Part shown: one piece after another, positions 45,113 through 54,383 of the stretch
Layout of the letters: each line of letters begins with the position of its first letter
How positions within the stretch are numbered: the first letter of the stretch is position 1
Assembly: GCA_963739235.1 (NCBI GenBank)
Contig: CAVTZY010000033.1
Coordinates: 1-64,000, forward strand
Length of the DNA: 64,000 nucleotides
Source of the DNA: JAFNAG01 sp963739235
GTDB taxonomy: Bacteria > Acidobacteriota > UBA6911
Direction: 5' to 3'
The notes under the pieces: model-generated
Told to the model about the DNA's origin: nothing
The model's input: only the letters and a program-made list of their open reading frames with translations
Databases searched by the model: none
Translations under genes and position numbers: made by a program

Positions 45113-46744
45113 ATGCCGACAGAAAATGGTCCGGCAGCGGATCTGATCATTACGCAAGCCGAGGTGTGGACCGGTGATTCAAGTCAGCCGGGAGCCGAAG
45201 CGGTAGCGGTTCTCGGCGATCGCATCGTGGCGGCCGGCAGCGCGGCGCAGATAGACCTGTGGCGGGGAAGGCACACGCAAGTGCTGGACGCGCAGGGGAG
45301 GCTCTTGCTTCCCGGCTTCAACGACGCGCATGTTCACTTCATTGATGGCGGTCTGCAGTTGGACAACGTCGATCTCAAAGATTCGGCCACATCCGCGGAA
45401 TTTGTCCGCCGCGTTGCTGCTCACGTAAAAACAAATGTGACTCCCGGCGATTGGATCCTTGGTGGCGGATGGGACGAAAAACGCTGGGATCGACCGGTTC
45501 TCCCCACAAAGGACATGATCGACCCGGTCACAGAGGATTTGCCTGTCCTTCTGCATCGCTGCGACCTGCACACGGCTCTGGCCAATTCTGTGGCGCTGCG
45601 GCTGGCGGGCGTAACGGCAGCAACGCCCGATCCCGCCGGCGGTACGATCGTGCGTGATTCCCGGGGTGAACCTACAGGCATCCTCAAGGATGCGGCAATC
45701 GGCTGCATCGCACGAATCATTCCTCCACTGACGGCCAAGCGTAGGCTGCGCGCGCTGAATCGAGCCCTCAAGCACGCTGCATCCCTCGGCGTGACGAGCG
45801 TCCAGCACATGAATCCGACCAGCGAGGACACGAGCCTCTACATGGAGCTTGCCGAAAAAGGGGGCCTGACCACGCGCATATACGCCGCCCAGTTGGAAAC
45901 GGAATGGGCGGAGCGCGGCGCCGTAGGCATCCGGCACGGCTTCGGCTCTCACATGTTCCGCCTGGGCGCACTTAAAGGGTTCTCCGACGGCTCGCTGGGT
46001 TCCGCCACCGCCTACTTTTTCGAGCCGTACCCTGACGCCCCTGATACGTGCGGCCTGCTGACGGACGAGATGCAGCCGCGCTCCGCCATTTTCGAGCGCC
46101 TGCTGCGGGCGGACAAGACAGGCATGCAATTGTGCCTGCATGCAATCGGCGACCAGGCAGTCTCCCTCGTGCTCGACCTGTTTCAAGACATGGTGCAGGC
46201 GAACGGGACCTGCGATCGCCGCCTGCGCATCGAGCACGCCCAGCATTTGGCGGCTCCCGACTTCAGGCGATTCGCCCGATTGGGCGTCATCGCCTCCGTG
46301 CAGCCTTATCACGCTATCGACGACGGCTGCTGGGCGGAACAACGCATCGGGGCAAATCGTCTCAAAACGAGCTATCCCTATCGCTCTTTTCTGGACCATG
46401 GCGTACCCCTGGCAATAGGGACGGACTGGTACGTCGCTCCCCTGAATCCCATGTTGACGCTGTATGCAGCGACGACAAGAGCAACCCTGGACGGTAAAAA
46501 TCCGGCGGGATGGATTCCGGAACAAAAACTGAGCATGACCGAAGTTGTCACCGCCTACACCGTCGGTTCCGCTTACGCAGAATTTCAGGAACATGAAAAG
46601 GGCTCAATTACCCCCGGAAAACTGGCCGACATGGTGCTGTTGAGCGACAACATCTTCCGGATCGATCCCCCGCTTGTCCGGGACGTCAAGGTCGACACCA
46701 CCATCATGGGCGGCGAAATCATCTATCAAAAATCCGGGAAGTGA
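45113..46744 (+). CDS. YtcJ-type amidohydrolase (amidohydrolase family 3)
   Basis: A 543-residue metal-dependent hydrolase from the ATG at 45113 (a GTG two codons earlier is an alternative). It has the small beta domain (ADLIITQAEVWTGD), the metal ligands FNDAHVHF, later His in CLHAIGDQAV and RIEHAQHL, the Asp in AIGTDWYV, and the closing strand KLADMVLLSDN. YtcJ-like enzymes hydrolyse exocyclic amides or related bonds, and the natural substrate is mostly unknown. There is no signal peptide, so it is cytoplasmic. Confidence 0.87.
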   Translation: MPTENGPAADLIITQAEVWTGDSSQPGAEAVAVLGDRIVAAGSAAQIDLWRGRHTQVLDAQGRLLLPGFNDAHVHFIDGGLQLDNVDLKDSATSAEFVRRVAAHVKTNVTPGDWILGGGWDEKRWDRPVLPTKDMIDPVTEDLPVLLHRCDLHTALANSVALRLAGVTAATPDPAGGTIVRDSRGEPTGILKDAAIGCIARIIPPLTAKRRLRALNRALKHAASLGVTSVQHMNPTSEDTSLYMELAEKGGLTTRIYAAQLETEWAERGAVGIRHGFGSHMFRLGALKGFSDGSLGSATAYFFEPYPDAPDTCGLLTDEMQPRSAIFERLLRADKTGMQLCLHAIGDQAVSLVLDLFQDMVQANGTCDRRLRIEHAQHLAAPDFRRFARLGVIASVQPYHAIDDGCWAEQRIGANRLKTSYPYRSFLDHGVPLAIGTDWYVAPLNPMLTLYAATTRATLDGKNPAGWIPEQKLSMTEVVTAYTVGSAYAEFQEHEKGSITPGKLADMVLLSDNIFRIDPPLVRDVKVDTTIMGGEIIYQKSGK

Positions 46745-46982
46745 CAAGCTCCGGACTCGCAGGTCGATAGTAATTCCGTGATTGATACTAAAATCGCATC
46801 TCGAGTAAAATCGAAACCACTGCGCGACGGACTCCCCGGGTGGTATCGAATAGATCCGCCGTCGATCTACTCAATGCCTCATCCGTTTGAGCGGTTGGAG
46901 AATAGGTTATCGACGCCTGGAAAGAGACCTCAATATCCGTTGGTTGCCTCTCAGGCTGACCTTTCTGATCGAGGATGGCATC

Positions 46983-49900
46983 ATGAGTGTCAAGGGAAGG
47001 ATTTCCTTTTTCATCCAAGCTGCTTGCCTTGTTGTTTCCTGCATTCTGATTTATGCGTACGGGCAGGAATCACCCACCATGGGCGTCAACGCGATCAGAC
47101 CCGTATCGCAATCGATGCTGGCCAAGATGGTGTTGCCGGGAGCAAAGGACCTTCAGCTCATCATTGAGCTCAGTCAACTCTCGGTAGCGGAGTCGTTGAA
47201 TTCGCCCCAGGCGGGGGATTACGCGCCGATGGTAGCACGATCCGGCGCACTGATCCGACTGGATCCCGCATCTGCCAGAGTTACCTCGGCTCGCGATCAG
47301 ATTGCAGCCGAGCAGCGTCGGGTGCGGCAGAGGCTTCAGGCGCTCAACGGTGTCGTGATTCAGGGCGCCACGGACTTCGTCCTCAATACCATCGTTGCGC
47401 GCGTTCCTTTGGATCAGTATGACGCAGTCTGCAATCTGCCTGGTGTCAAAAATGTCTATTTCTCCCGTCCCCGCAGAATGACGTTAAATGGAGCCGCCAA
47501 CGTGCACAGTGCTCAAGGGATGTGGGCGCTTGCGGGCGGAGGCGCCAACGCCGGAGCGGGGATTAAAATCGGCATCATTGATAGCGGCATTGACATCACC
47601 AATCCCATGTTTATCGACAACTCACTCACTCCCCCAGCAGGGTATCCAAAAGGGGAAACAGACCTGACCAACAACAAAGTAATCGTAGCGCGTAACTTTT
47701 TGAGCCTGCTGCCGAATTACCAGCCAGTCCGCACAGCCGTCGATGAGGCTGGCCATGGGACATCTGTTGCCGGCTGCGCGGCCGGCAAAAACACAATCGC
47801 CCCGCTGGCATCCATTTCAGGCATGGCGCCGGGAGCGTTTCTCGGCAATTACAAGGTTTTTGGCACTCCGGGAATCAACGATTACACGACCAGCGCAACC
47901 GTCTTGACCGCAATCGACGCCGCCGTCGCCGACGGCATGGATGTGATCAACTTGAGCCTGGGGTCACTAGATTACCAGCCAGCGGCAGAGGACCTTGAAA
48001 TCACAGCCATTGCTCGAGCCACAGCCGCCGGCGTCGTCGTGGTTATCTCGGCGGGAAATGATGGCGTTGATCCGTACACAATCAACAGTCCCGCAAACGC
48101 CCCGGATGCCATCACGGTCGGCGGCGTCACCAATCAGCATGTTTTTACCTCGATGCTGCACATTCCATTCACTACGAACCCCAATCTTAAGGATATCCCC
48201 TACATTCCAGGTGGTGGACTGGTCTACAACAGATTCTCCGCCTACGATCTCGTGGATGTGAGTACGCTGGACGGCACCGGCCAAGCATGTGCGCAGCATG
48301 CCCCTTTGGGCAAACTAGCTGGGAGGGTCGCATTGATCGCTCGCGGCGGCTGTTCCTTCTTTACCAAGGTCAAAAACGTCCTTAACGTGAGTCCACGAGC
48401 AATGATTTTCTATGACATTGTTCCTGGTTCTGAAGCCTTTCTCATGGATGGGTTTGGGCTCTGGTCTGCTCCGGTACTTACGGTCTCCAATGCGGACGGT
48501 TTGGCGTTAAAGAGCATCTCCGGCGCTGCGCCGTATCCGAAAATCACCGTTGACGAAAGTCGAGCATTATCTGCCAGGTCGGCGAAGGAACGGGTCCTTT
48601 CCTATTGGAGTTCTGCTGGCCCGAGTATGGAGTTCGGCCTGAAGCCGGACCTTGTGGCCGTAGGTGAGAACGTATATTGCGCGACGATGAGCAGTAACTC
48701 AGCAGATTCAACTTCAAAGCCGGAGTATACCGTCAACAGTGGAACCAGTTTTGCAGCGCCGATGGTCGCCGGCGCCGCGGCGGTGCTGCTGCAACTGCAT
48801 CCTGATTTCACACCTCAGGCTGTCAAGTCGGCCCTGATCACAACAGCCAGCCAGGGAATAACTTTGGCAGACGGAACTCCAGCGAATATCTTACGGGCCG
48901 GAAACGGCATCCTCGACATGAAGAATGCAGCCACAGCGAGCGCTCTCTTCTCGCCAACTAGCCTCAGCTTTGGCCTGCATGAATATTCTATCGGCATGTC
49001 GTTGGAAGAATCGATCACCATCACCAACATTTCGGCCGCGAGCGACCGCTTCACCCTGGCGGTTGAACCCCTAATCGCAGGGCCGGATTTTCTGTTAGGC
49101 ACAGCTGCTACGGCTTCGATTCCGCCGGCTGGTAGCACGACCGTGAAGATCTCCCTCAAATGCAGCGGGCCGTTAACAGGAGGATTCCAGGGTTATATTG
49201 CTGCAAGAAGTGAAAGTTCGTCCGCTGTTTATCGCATTCCTTATTGGGCCGCCATTTACACGCCGGACTCCTCACGCATACTCAAAGTTGCGAAAACGGC
49301 CAATGGATCGGGAGGCGCTTTGAGCACGTTACAGGAGGCGCTCGCCCGGGCGCAACCGGGCAATATCGTTGAGATCGGCGATTCTGCCAGTTATATGACG
49401 GGATTGACGCTTGCCGCCAATCGGGAAGGTCTGTTGCTGCACAACATCACCATCCGCGCTGCGGCCGGACAGACTCCGACCCTCACCATGGGTGGGGAAA
49501 ATGCGGATTATATGGGAATCACCATCCTGGGCCTGCGGAATGTGCTACTTCAGGGTCTAAAGATCTCCGGAGTCGGCACCAGCATCTGGGCTCTGCAACC
49601 CTCTCAGTCATTGCCCACTTCGGTCACCCTGGATCATTGCACGCTTATAAGTGACACACTGGCTTCGGACACCTTTTCAGGCATCGTCGTGGAAGGAAGT
49701 GCGACCCTGTACCTAACCGGGTCCTCGATCTCCAAATTCCTCGGACCCGGCATAGATGCTCTTGATGGCGCGCAGATCAACCTTAACAAGGCGACATTGG
49801 AAGGAAACGGCGACAGCGGCCTTTATGCTTCAAACGCAAATATACAAATCCTCAATTCGACACTATCGAATAACAATAAGGCTGGGGCTACACTCAAAGT

Positions 49901-51926
49901 CTGCAGGGGAACCATCGATGGAAGTACGTTTGTTAAAAACATCGGAACAGATGGGGATGGCGTGGATATCCACTATGGACAAATCAGCATTATAAACAGC
50001 ATCTTTGACACGAATGCCGGTTCAGGGATCGCGGTTTCTCAGTCCGCAGCAGCTCTGATCGCAGGGAATACCCTCAGTTCCAATCTGAAATTTGGCGTGA
50101 ATGCCGACTCAGCCAACGTGCGGCTTGAAGGTAATCGGATCACAGATACGAGATACATGATAAACATCACCGGTTCCAGCACGGGACGCGTCATAGACAA
50201 TGTCGGCTTTAACCAGGTTTACTTAGGCTCTATCTGCACCGGGACTCTAGGGAATCTCACGTGTGTGAATCCCGTGGTGGGCATTTTCTATCCGAGCGTA
50301 GTCGGGGTATCCAACAACACCTTGATAAATATGGGCTCCACCCCCCCATCCGGCGGGTTCGAGTTTCCAGTATCAAACACATTATGGAGCTCTAACAATG
50401 GGCCCTGTGTCGATCCGGCCAGCGATAACTTCAACATTAAGGACATCGTCAAACAAGTCAATGTAGATACCGGCCAGATCAATGGACCCGATCTCCCCTT
50501 CCTCGATTATAAGAAGCACCTGCGTGTGGCATCTCCCGGCCTTAGGGCCGGCGAGGGCAAGGTGGACAAGGGAGCCGTGGAAATGGGATCCACCTATCCG
50601 CTGGTATTCCCCCTGCTGATGAATGGCTACCAATCTCTGCTGGGAGACAGTTTCACAACCGGCCTGGCAATTGTAAATCCCGGGACCATCGCCGCAAACG
50701 TACGCTTCTCATCGTACAACGCTAACGGTGAGTTTCAGGGTTCAGGCAGCATCAGTGCATTACAGCCCGGGGCTCAAGTGCCGATTCTGGGATCTCAGCT
50801 ATTCAATTTTGACCCGGGCATGTCTCAGCTTGGCGCAGTGCTGGCAGACTCAGATCAGAAACTGACCGGCTTTTTTCTGGTTTTCGACGGCAGTTTTGCC
50901 CGCTTTGCGGATGGCGTGCCCGTCTCATCCGAAACAGGAACGGACCTGGTCATGATGCAGCACATGTCAGTCGCAAACATGAAAACTACTTATTTCCTGT
51001 TCAATCCGGGAGTCAATCCGGCCAACATAAGCGCAACGTTGTATGCTCCTTCAGGCGAAGCTTCCGGTGCTGCGAAGGCGAGTATTATTCCTCCCAAAGG
51101 GCAGTTCGTCTTCTCTTTTGAAAACTCCGTTCCATTCGGGTACGTGCACGTAAAGTCCGATCGTCCCATATCAGGGCTGGAACTAACGGGTGATTCCGAG
51201 GAGTTGTCAGCCCTTAGTGCTGCCTTTCCAGGCTCCGATGGCCGTCTGTACTTTCCACATTTTGCCGTGAACCAAGGCTATTCCACGAACATTGGCATCG
51301 TAAATCCGACAACAGGGTTGGCGAAGCTCGTTTTAACGGCTTATGATAACAGCGGAAATATCCTGGGAACTCCGGCCAATTACGATCTTTACCCCCACGC
51401 TCAACTGCTCCAATCCGTATCGAGCCTTTTTGGCTTGGACAAGGGCTCCCTCAACACCGGTTATGTGGTCGCTGAGAGCAATCTCGGAGGGTTGGTGGGA
51501 TTCACGGGCTTTCGCTATGACGACGGACATGTCCGATCCGCAGCCGCTGTACCTGCCACTTCCATTCCCAGGCAGCAACTCCTCTTTTCTCACATCGCGC
51601 ATCAGGTGCCAGCCGGGGCTGGAGGCAACTACCTGACCGGCATCGCGCTGATGAACCCATACGGGGTACCTGTTCCCTACACGATTCGAGTGTTTGACGG
51701 CAGCGGGCTCATGGTCGCAGAAAAAACGGATACGATCGGGAAAAATGAAAAGATCGCGAAGTATTTGAGCCATACCATGCCCGGAGCGGGATTCTTTACA
51801 CAGCCCTTGGCTATGGGAAGAGGACACATTGAGGTTACCTCAGATTACGGGCTTATGGGCTTCGAGTTGTTTTTCACCGAAGACATGTCGCAGCTTGCCA
51901 GCGTCCCGGCCCAGACAATAAAATGA
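46983..51926 (+). CDS. Giant secreted subtilase with PA domain, beta-helix and repeat tail
   Basis: Starting at ATG 46983 (GAGGATGG upstream) the protein has 1647 residues and a signal peptide of about 28. A propeptide-like region precedes the S8 catalytic domain: Asp200 (GIIDSGID), His258 (AGHGTSVAG), oxyanion Asn359 (SAGND) and Ser589 (NSGTSFAAP). A PA-type insert lies at about 405-530 (LIARGGCSFF). Then come an Fn3-like domain (about 650-760), a right-handed beta-helix with short turns (about 790-1120) and four roughly 110-residue repeats (for example TTGLAIVNPGT, STNIGIVNPTT, LTGIALMNPYG). It probably digests protein while the tail binds a surface or polymer. Confidence 0.9.
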   Translation: MSVKGRISFFIQAACLVVSCILIYAYGQESPTMGVNAIRPVSQSMLAKMVLPGAKDLQLIIELSQLSVAESLNSPQAGDYAPMVARSGALIRLDPASARVTSARDQIAAEQRRVRQRLQALNGVVIQGATDFVLNTIVARVPLDQYDAVCNLPGVKNVYFSRPRRMTLNGAANVHSAQGMWALAGGGANAGAGIKIGIIDSGIDITNPMFIDNSLTPPAGYPKGETDLTNNKVIVARNFLSLLPNYQPVRTAVDEAGHGTSVAGCAAGKNTIAPLASISGMAPGAFLGNYKVFGTPGINDYTTSATVLTAIDAAVADGMDVINLSLGSLDYQPAAEDLEITAIARATAAGVVVVISAGNDGVDPYTINSPANAPDAITVGGVTNQHVFTSMLHIPFTTNPNLKDIPYIPGGGLVYNRFSAYDLVDVSTLDGTGQACAQHAPLGKLAGRVALIARGGCSFFTKVKNVLNVSPRAMIFYDIVPGSEAFLMDGFGLWSAPVLTVSNADGLALKSISGAAPYPKITVDESRALSARSAKERVLSYWSSAGPSMEFGLKPDLVAVGENVYCATMSSNSADSTSKPEYTVNSGTSFAAPMVAGAAAVLLQLHPDFTPQAVKSALITTASQGITLADGTPANILRAGNGILDMKNAATASALFSPTSLSFGLHEYSIGMSLEESITITNISAASDRFTLAVEPLIAGPDFLLGTAATASIPPAGSTTVKISLKCSGPLTGGFQGYIAARSESSSAVYRIPYWAAIYTPDSSRILKVAKTANGSGGALSTLQEALARAQPGNIVEIGDSASYMTGLTLAANREGLLLHNITIRAAAGQTPTLTMGGENADYMGITILGLRNVLLQGLKISGVGTSIWALQPSQSLPTSVTLDHCTLISDTLASDTFSGIVVEGSATLYLTGSSISKFLGPGIDALDGAQINLNKATLEGNGDSGLYASNANIQILNSTLSNNNKAGATLKVCRGTIDGSTFVKNIGTDGDGVDIHYGQISIINSIFDTNAGSGIAVSQSAAALIAGNTLSSNLKFGVNADSANVRLEGNRITDTRYMINITGSSTGRVIDNVGFNQVYLGSICTGTLGNLTCVNPVVGIFYPSVVGVSNNTLINMGSTPPSGGFEFPVSNTLWSSNNGPCVDPASDNFNIKDIVKQVNVDTGQINGPDLPFLDYKKHLRVASPGLRAGEGKVDKGAVEMGSTYPLVFPLLMNGYQSLLGDSFTTGLAIVNPGTIAANVRFSSYNANGEFQGSGSISALQPGAQVPILGSQLFNFDPGMSQLGAVLADSDQKLTGFFLVFDGSFARFADGVPVSSETGTDLVMMQHMSVANMKTTYFLFNPGVNPANISATLYAPSGEASGAAKASIIPPKGQFVFSFENSVPFGYVHVKSDRPISGLELTGDSEELSALSAAFPGSDGRLYFPHFAVNQGYSTNIGIVNPTTGLAKLVLTAYDNSGNILGTPANYDLYPHAQLLQSVSSLFGLDKGSLNTGYVVAESNLGGLVGFTGFRYDDGHVRSAAAVPATSIPRQQLLFSHIAHQVPAGAGGNYLTGIALMNPYGVPVPYTIRVFDGSGLMVAEKTDTIGKNEKIAKYLSHTMPGAGFFTQPLAMGRGHIEVTSDYGLMGFELFFTEDMSQLASVPAQTIK

Positions 51927-52000
51927 TCTACAATTTGCGGACGCTTTCCCGCACCCAAACCGCTACGCCGGATCGTGCGATGCTTGCGCAGGACCAGGGG

Positions 52001-52081
52001 AACCAGGGACATCTCACATGTTTACCTGGGTTTCTCGAAGAAACCGTCAGAAAACATTCGGTGAACGAGTGAGACATCCCC
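52001..52081. repeat. REP-like palindrome, copy A
   Basis: GGGACATCTCACATGTTTAC at the left and its inverted counterpart GTGAACGAGTGAGACATCCC at the right flank a centre with TTTCTCG and CCGTCAGAAA. Copy B, clearly the same family, is at 61141-61222. It lies between the subtilase and a gene-free tract. Confidence 0.75.
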
Positions 52082-52692
52082 AATTTTGCACAGGGGCGTC
52101 AGTTCCCTTCCCGTTTTTTGCGGGGCGGATTGGCTGGCGGCTTAGGGGCCGGCTGCGCCTGGACATTCCGTGAGCGAATGTCATCGAAAATTCCGGGGAT
52201 GCAAAAGAGCGGACGGGCAACACCTTCGCCAATTACCCTGAGAGCATCCGCCTCGTTTCGAACCAATGGGGAAGACGCTGTAGCTGCGACCTCGAGACCG
52301 TAAACTGTCAACGAACCGTCAATCGGCGGGTGGGACGACTAAGCCTACCATCCGATCATCCGACTGGTCAGCGCCAGGTTCGAAAGTGAGGAGCGTGAGT
52401 TCAAGCCTCCGGCGGTAACGTCATCGGCGTCACTAACCTCACGAGACCCCGCCGGAACTCGAGCGTGAACACAGCCGAGGTACAATGGTTTTCAAGAAGC
52501 CTTCCTGGCGCGGAACTAAAAAGGAACGCAGGATTCCCGATCCTGCGTCCCTCCTTGTGACAACGGGTCTAGAGTGCCTGTCCACGCCTTCGAAGACTAG
52601 TTGAAGGCAGCTCGATCAAGCAGGGCGGAGGTCTAGAGAGCCTGGAATCGAAGGCATTATCCGATCGTCAAGATTGATTTTGCGGCTCAGCT
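52082..52692. other. Gene-poor tract upstream of the cassette block
   Basis: A 70-codon minus-strand frame (52099-52311, start MTVYGLEVAATASS, end RKKREGN) is the only sizeable ORF and has no recognisable family. A hairpin ACGCAGGAT/ATCCTGCGT sits at 52526-52548 and could be a terminator, although its T-run is weak. GGTCTAGAG(T/A)GCCTG occurs as a direct repeat near 52566 and 52630. The tract holds no integrase. Confidence 0.4.
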
Positions 52693-52726
52693 GTTATGCC
52701 GGGAGTCCTGCCCATGTTAAGATGTG

Positions 52727-52830
52727 TGATATCAATTGGATCTTTCGAAGGAGCATTGCTGGCTGGCGGACATGCCGCCGGATTCGGAGGCATACTAATT
52801 TTAGCCAGAACTACAATACTCAGGTTATGC
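52727..52830. repeat. attC-like site 1, degenerate left end
   Basis: Ends with GTTATGC (52824-52830), three bases ahead of the next ATG. The centre 52753-52793 (GCATTGCTGGCTGGCGG, then GCCGCCGGATTCGGAGG) matches the centre of the site at 53400-53505. The left core is decayed (TGATATC where a sequence ending AAC is expected). Confidence 0.5.
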
Positions 52831-52832
52831 AC

Positions 52833-53405
52833 ATGAGAATGAACATGCAAGCTGACATCATTCGCCGATTTCATGCCGCACTCCCCGAAGTCCGACAGTG
52901 GATCGACCGGCTCCTGGATGCTCATGCAAATCGTGCTTGTGCTGTCAGTACTCTTGGCCTCACGCGTCTATCCGCCTGTTTCCCCCAAGAGCTGCTGGAG
53001 CGTGCCAAGGTGGTCTCCGTGGAACGAGTGCCATTCCCTCCAGTCGATAGGTTCGGTCTGCCAGAGCTGGCCTCCACGCAACAGATGTCTTTTGAGGGGA
53101 TCACATTCAAGGATACCTTTTTCTTGCAGCAGGGCCACACATCCGAGGAGTTGCACTTTCACGAGCTCGTCCACGTTGTTCAGTGGGCGAGGCTAGGTGT
53201 AGACAACTTCCTACTCGCATATGGAATCGGATTGCTCTCGGCCGGATATGCTCAGAGCCCGCTGGAGCAGATGGCATACGCACTGCAGCGCAGTTTCGAA
53301 CTCGGAACAGCTCCGCAGGAACTCGTGCGCATTATTGAGCAGGGCACAGACGCTATTTGGAATCAGGCAGCACCGATTGTTCAGGGGCGCCATGATGGCG
53401 CATAA
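52833..53405 (+). CDS. Cassette-borne HExxH zincin-like protein
   Basis: From the ATG 52833, placed three bases after GTTATGC, the protein has 190 residues. The motif HELVHVVQW at residues 110-118 is a classic zinc-metallopeptidase site (His110, Glu111, His114). Glu145 in SPLEQMAYAL is a likely third ligand, the arrangement seen in small zincins of unknown target. No signal peptide or membrane segment is seen. The TAA stop (53403-53405) lies inside GCATAAC, the start of attC-like site 2. The gene and its flanks therefore have the exact layout of an integron cassette. Function is unknown. Confidence 0.65.
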   Translation: MRMNMQADIIRRFHAALPEVRQWIDRLLDAHANRACAVSTLGLTRLSACFPQELLERAKVVSVERVPFPPVDRFGLPELASTQQMSFEGITFKDTFFLQQGHTSEELHFHELVHVVQWARLGVDNFLLAYGIGLLSAGYAQSPLEQMAYALQRSFELGTAPQELVRIIEQGTDAIWNQAAPIVQGRHDGA

Positions 53406-53505
53406 CTTCCGGATGCGGTCAAAGACGCATTGCTGGCCGGCGGGATATACCGCCGAATTCGGCGGCACATTCGTTTTCACCCGCCATGCATAATTCAAGT
53501 TAGCA
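53400..53505. repeat. attC-like site 2
   Basis: A 106-bp imperfect palindrome from GCATAAC (53400) to GTTAGCA (53499), with a central GCATTGCTGGCCGGCGG and CCGCCGAATTCGGCGG. GCATAAC is the exact complement of the GTTATGC that begins the upstream cassette, as required when a cassette is circularised. It follows the zincin-like gene directly and ends 10 bp before the next ATG. Confidence 0.6.
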
Positions 53506-53515
53506 GGACGGAGAC

Positions 53516-54103
53516 ATGGCGATCGAGAGTAGCAGGATCGAACCACACTGGAACTACCTGTTGGCGTTGGATGCGGACTTGGCCCAGTTGGCGCGGTACG
53601 TCGAGTTCCATCAGGACAATTTCGCCTGCTTTTCGCTGGAGATTGCCCGCGTACTTATGGCCGCGTCAGCTGAGGTAGACGTTGTCGCGAAGCAACTCTG
53701 CAAGGTGCTCCAGCCTGAATCAACCGCGGAAAACATCCTAGCGTACCGGGACGTTATCCGAGCGGCCGTTCCACAAATCCCCCGATTTCGTTTGGCTATC
53801 CCCCGATACGGACTCTCCCTTGTGCCGTGGGCTGAATGGAAGGAGGTCGAAGGCGTTCCCCTATGGTGGACAGCCAACAACAAGGTCAAGCACGAGCGAC
53901 ACATTCATTTCCACGAGGCGTGCCTGAAGCATGCCCTGAATGCTCTCGGCGGGTTGCTCGTCCTGCTTCTCTTCCTGTACAGAGAGAGGGCGACGCAGGG
54001 TCAGTTGGTGCCTGCGCCCCAGATCATCCGCGCGGGCAATGAGCACATCGAGGGTGTGAACGTTGGGGATGTCGACGAGGGAATCTGGTACAAGCTTGAC
54101 TAG
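53516..54103 (+). CDS. Hypothetical protein with VKHER-containing helical C-terminus
   Basis: A 195-residue soluble protein that starts right after attC-like site 2. The middle has PRFRLAIPRYGLSLVPWAEW. A C-terminal helix contains WWTANNKVKHERHIHFHEAC, then NALGGLLVLLLFLY. Proteins with this 'WW..NKVKH.R' pattern are common unannotated ORFs. The Arg and His spacing recalls HEPN-type helices, but no assignment is justified. No second attC is visible downstream. Composition is close to that of its neighbours. Confidence 0.6.
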   Translation: MAIESSRIEPHWNYLLALDADLAQLARYVEFHQDNFACFSLEIARVLMAASAEVDVVAKQLCKVLQPESTAENILAYRDVIRAAVPQIPRFRLAIPRYGLSLVPWAEWKEVEGVPLWWTANNKVKHERHIHFHEACLKHALNALGGLLVLLLFLYRERATQGQLVPAPQIIRAGNEHIEGVNVGDVDEGIWYKLD

Positions 54104-54152
54104 GTCCGCGCTGGTGACTCGACTTGGTATTAAATCTCAAGCAAAGCGGTTT

Positions 54153-54383
54153 CTAGCAGTTGTCGAGCAGAGAAAAGAACGCTTGTCGAGTGATTGCCGC
54201 TGTGCGGATTAGATTCAGAATTATGTCTACTCCGACCTCGCTGTAGCGCGGAATGATTAGCGGACGTGCAACCCCAGGTTTTTCCAGCTTGATATGGCTG
54301 CCTTTTTGTCCAGCGCGTCGATAGCCAATTTGTTCAAAAACACAGACTAGCTTCTCCCAACGCAAAGGCGTCAGGCGTGGCAT
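54153..54383 (-). CDS. hicA: HicA-type toxin
   Basis: A 76-residue HicA with LRWEKLVCVFEQIGYRRAGQ and the catalytic His in QKGSHIKLEK. HicA cleaves mRNA and is neutralised by HicB. It overlaps the end of hicB by 13 bp and is transcribed after it on the minus strand (the hicBA order). A small insertion or change around ARPLIIPRYSEVGVD keeps the usual strand pair. Together they form a typical mobile toxin-antitoxin module. Confidence 0.85.
   Translation of the reverse strand: MPRLTPLRWEKLVCVFEQIGYRRAGQKGSHIKLEKPGVARPLIIPRYSEVGVDIILNLIRTAAITRQAFFSLLDNC

Noticed and set aside
45179..46594. 471-codon minus-strand frame opposite the YtcJ-type amidohydrolase
   Set aside because: It is a shadow of the plus-strand gene with intact metal ligands; there is no independent support.
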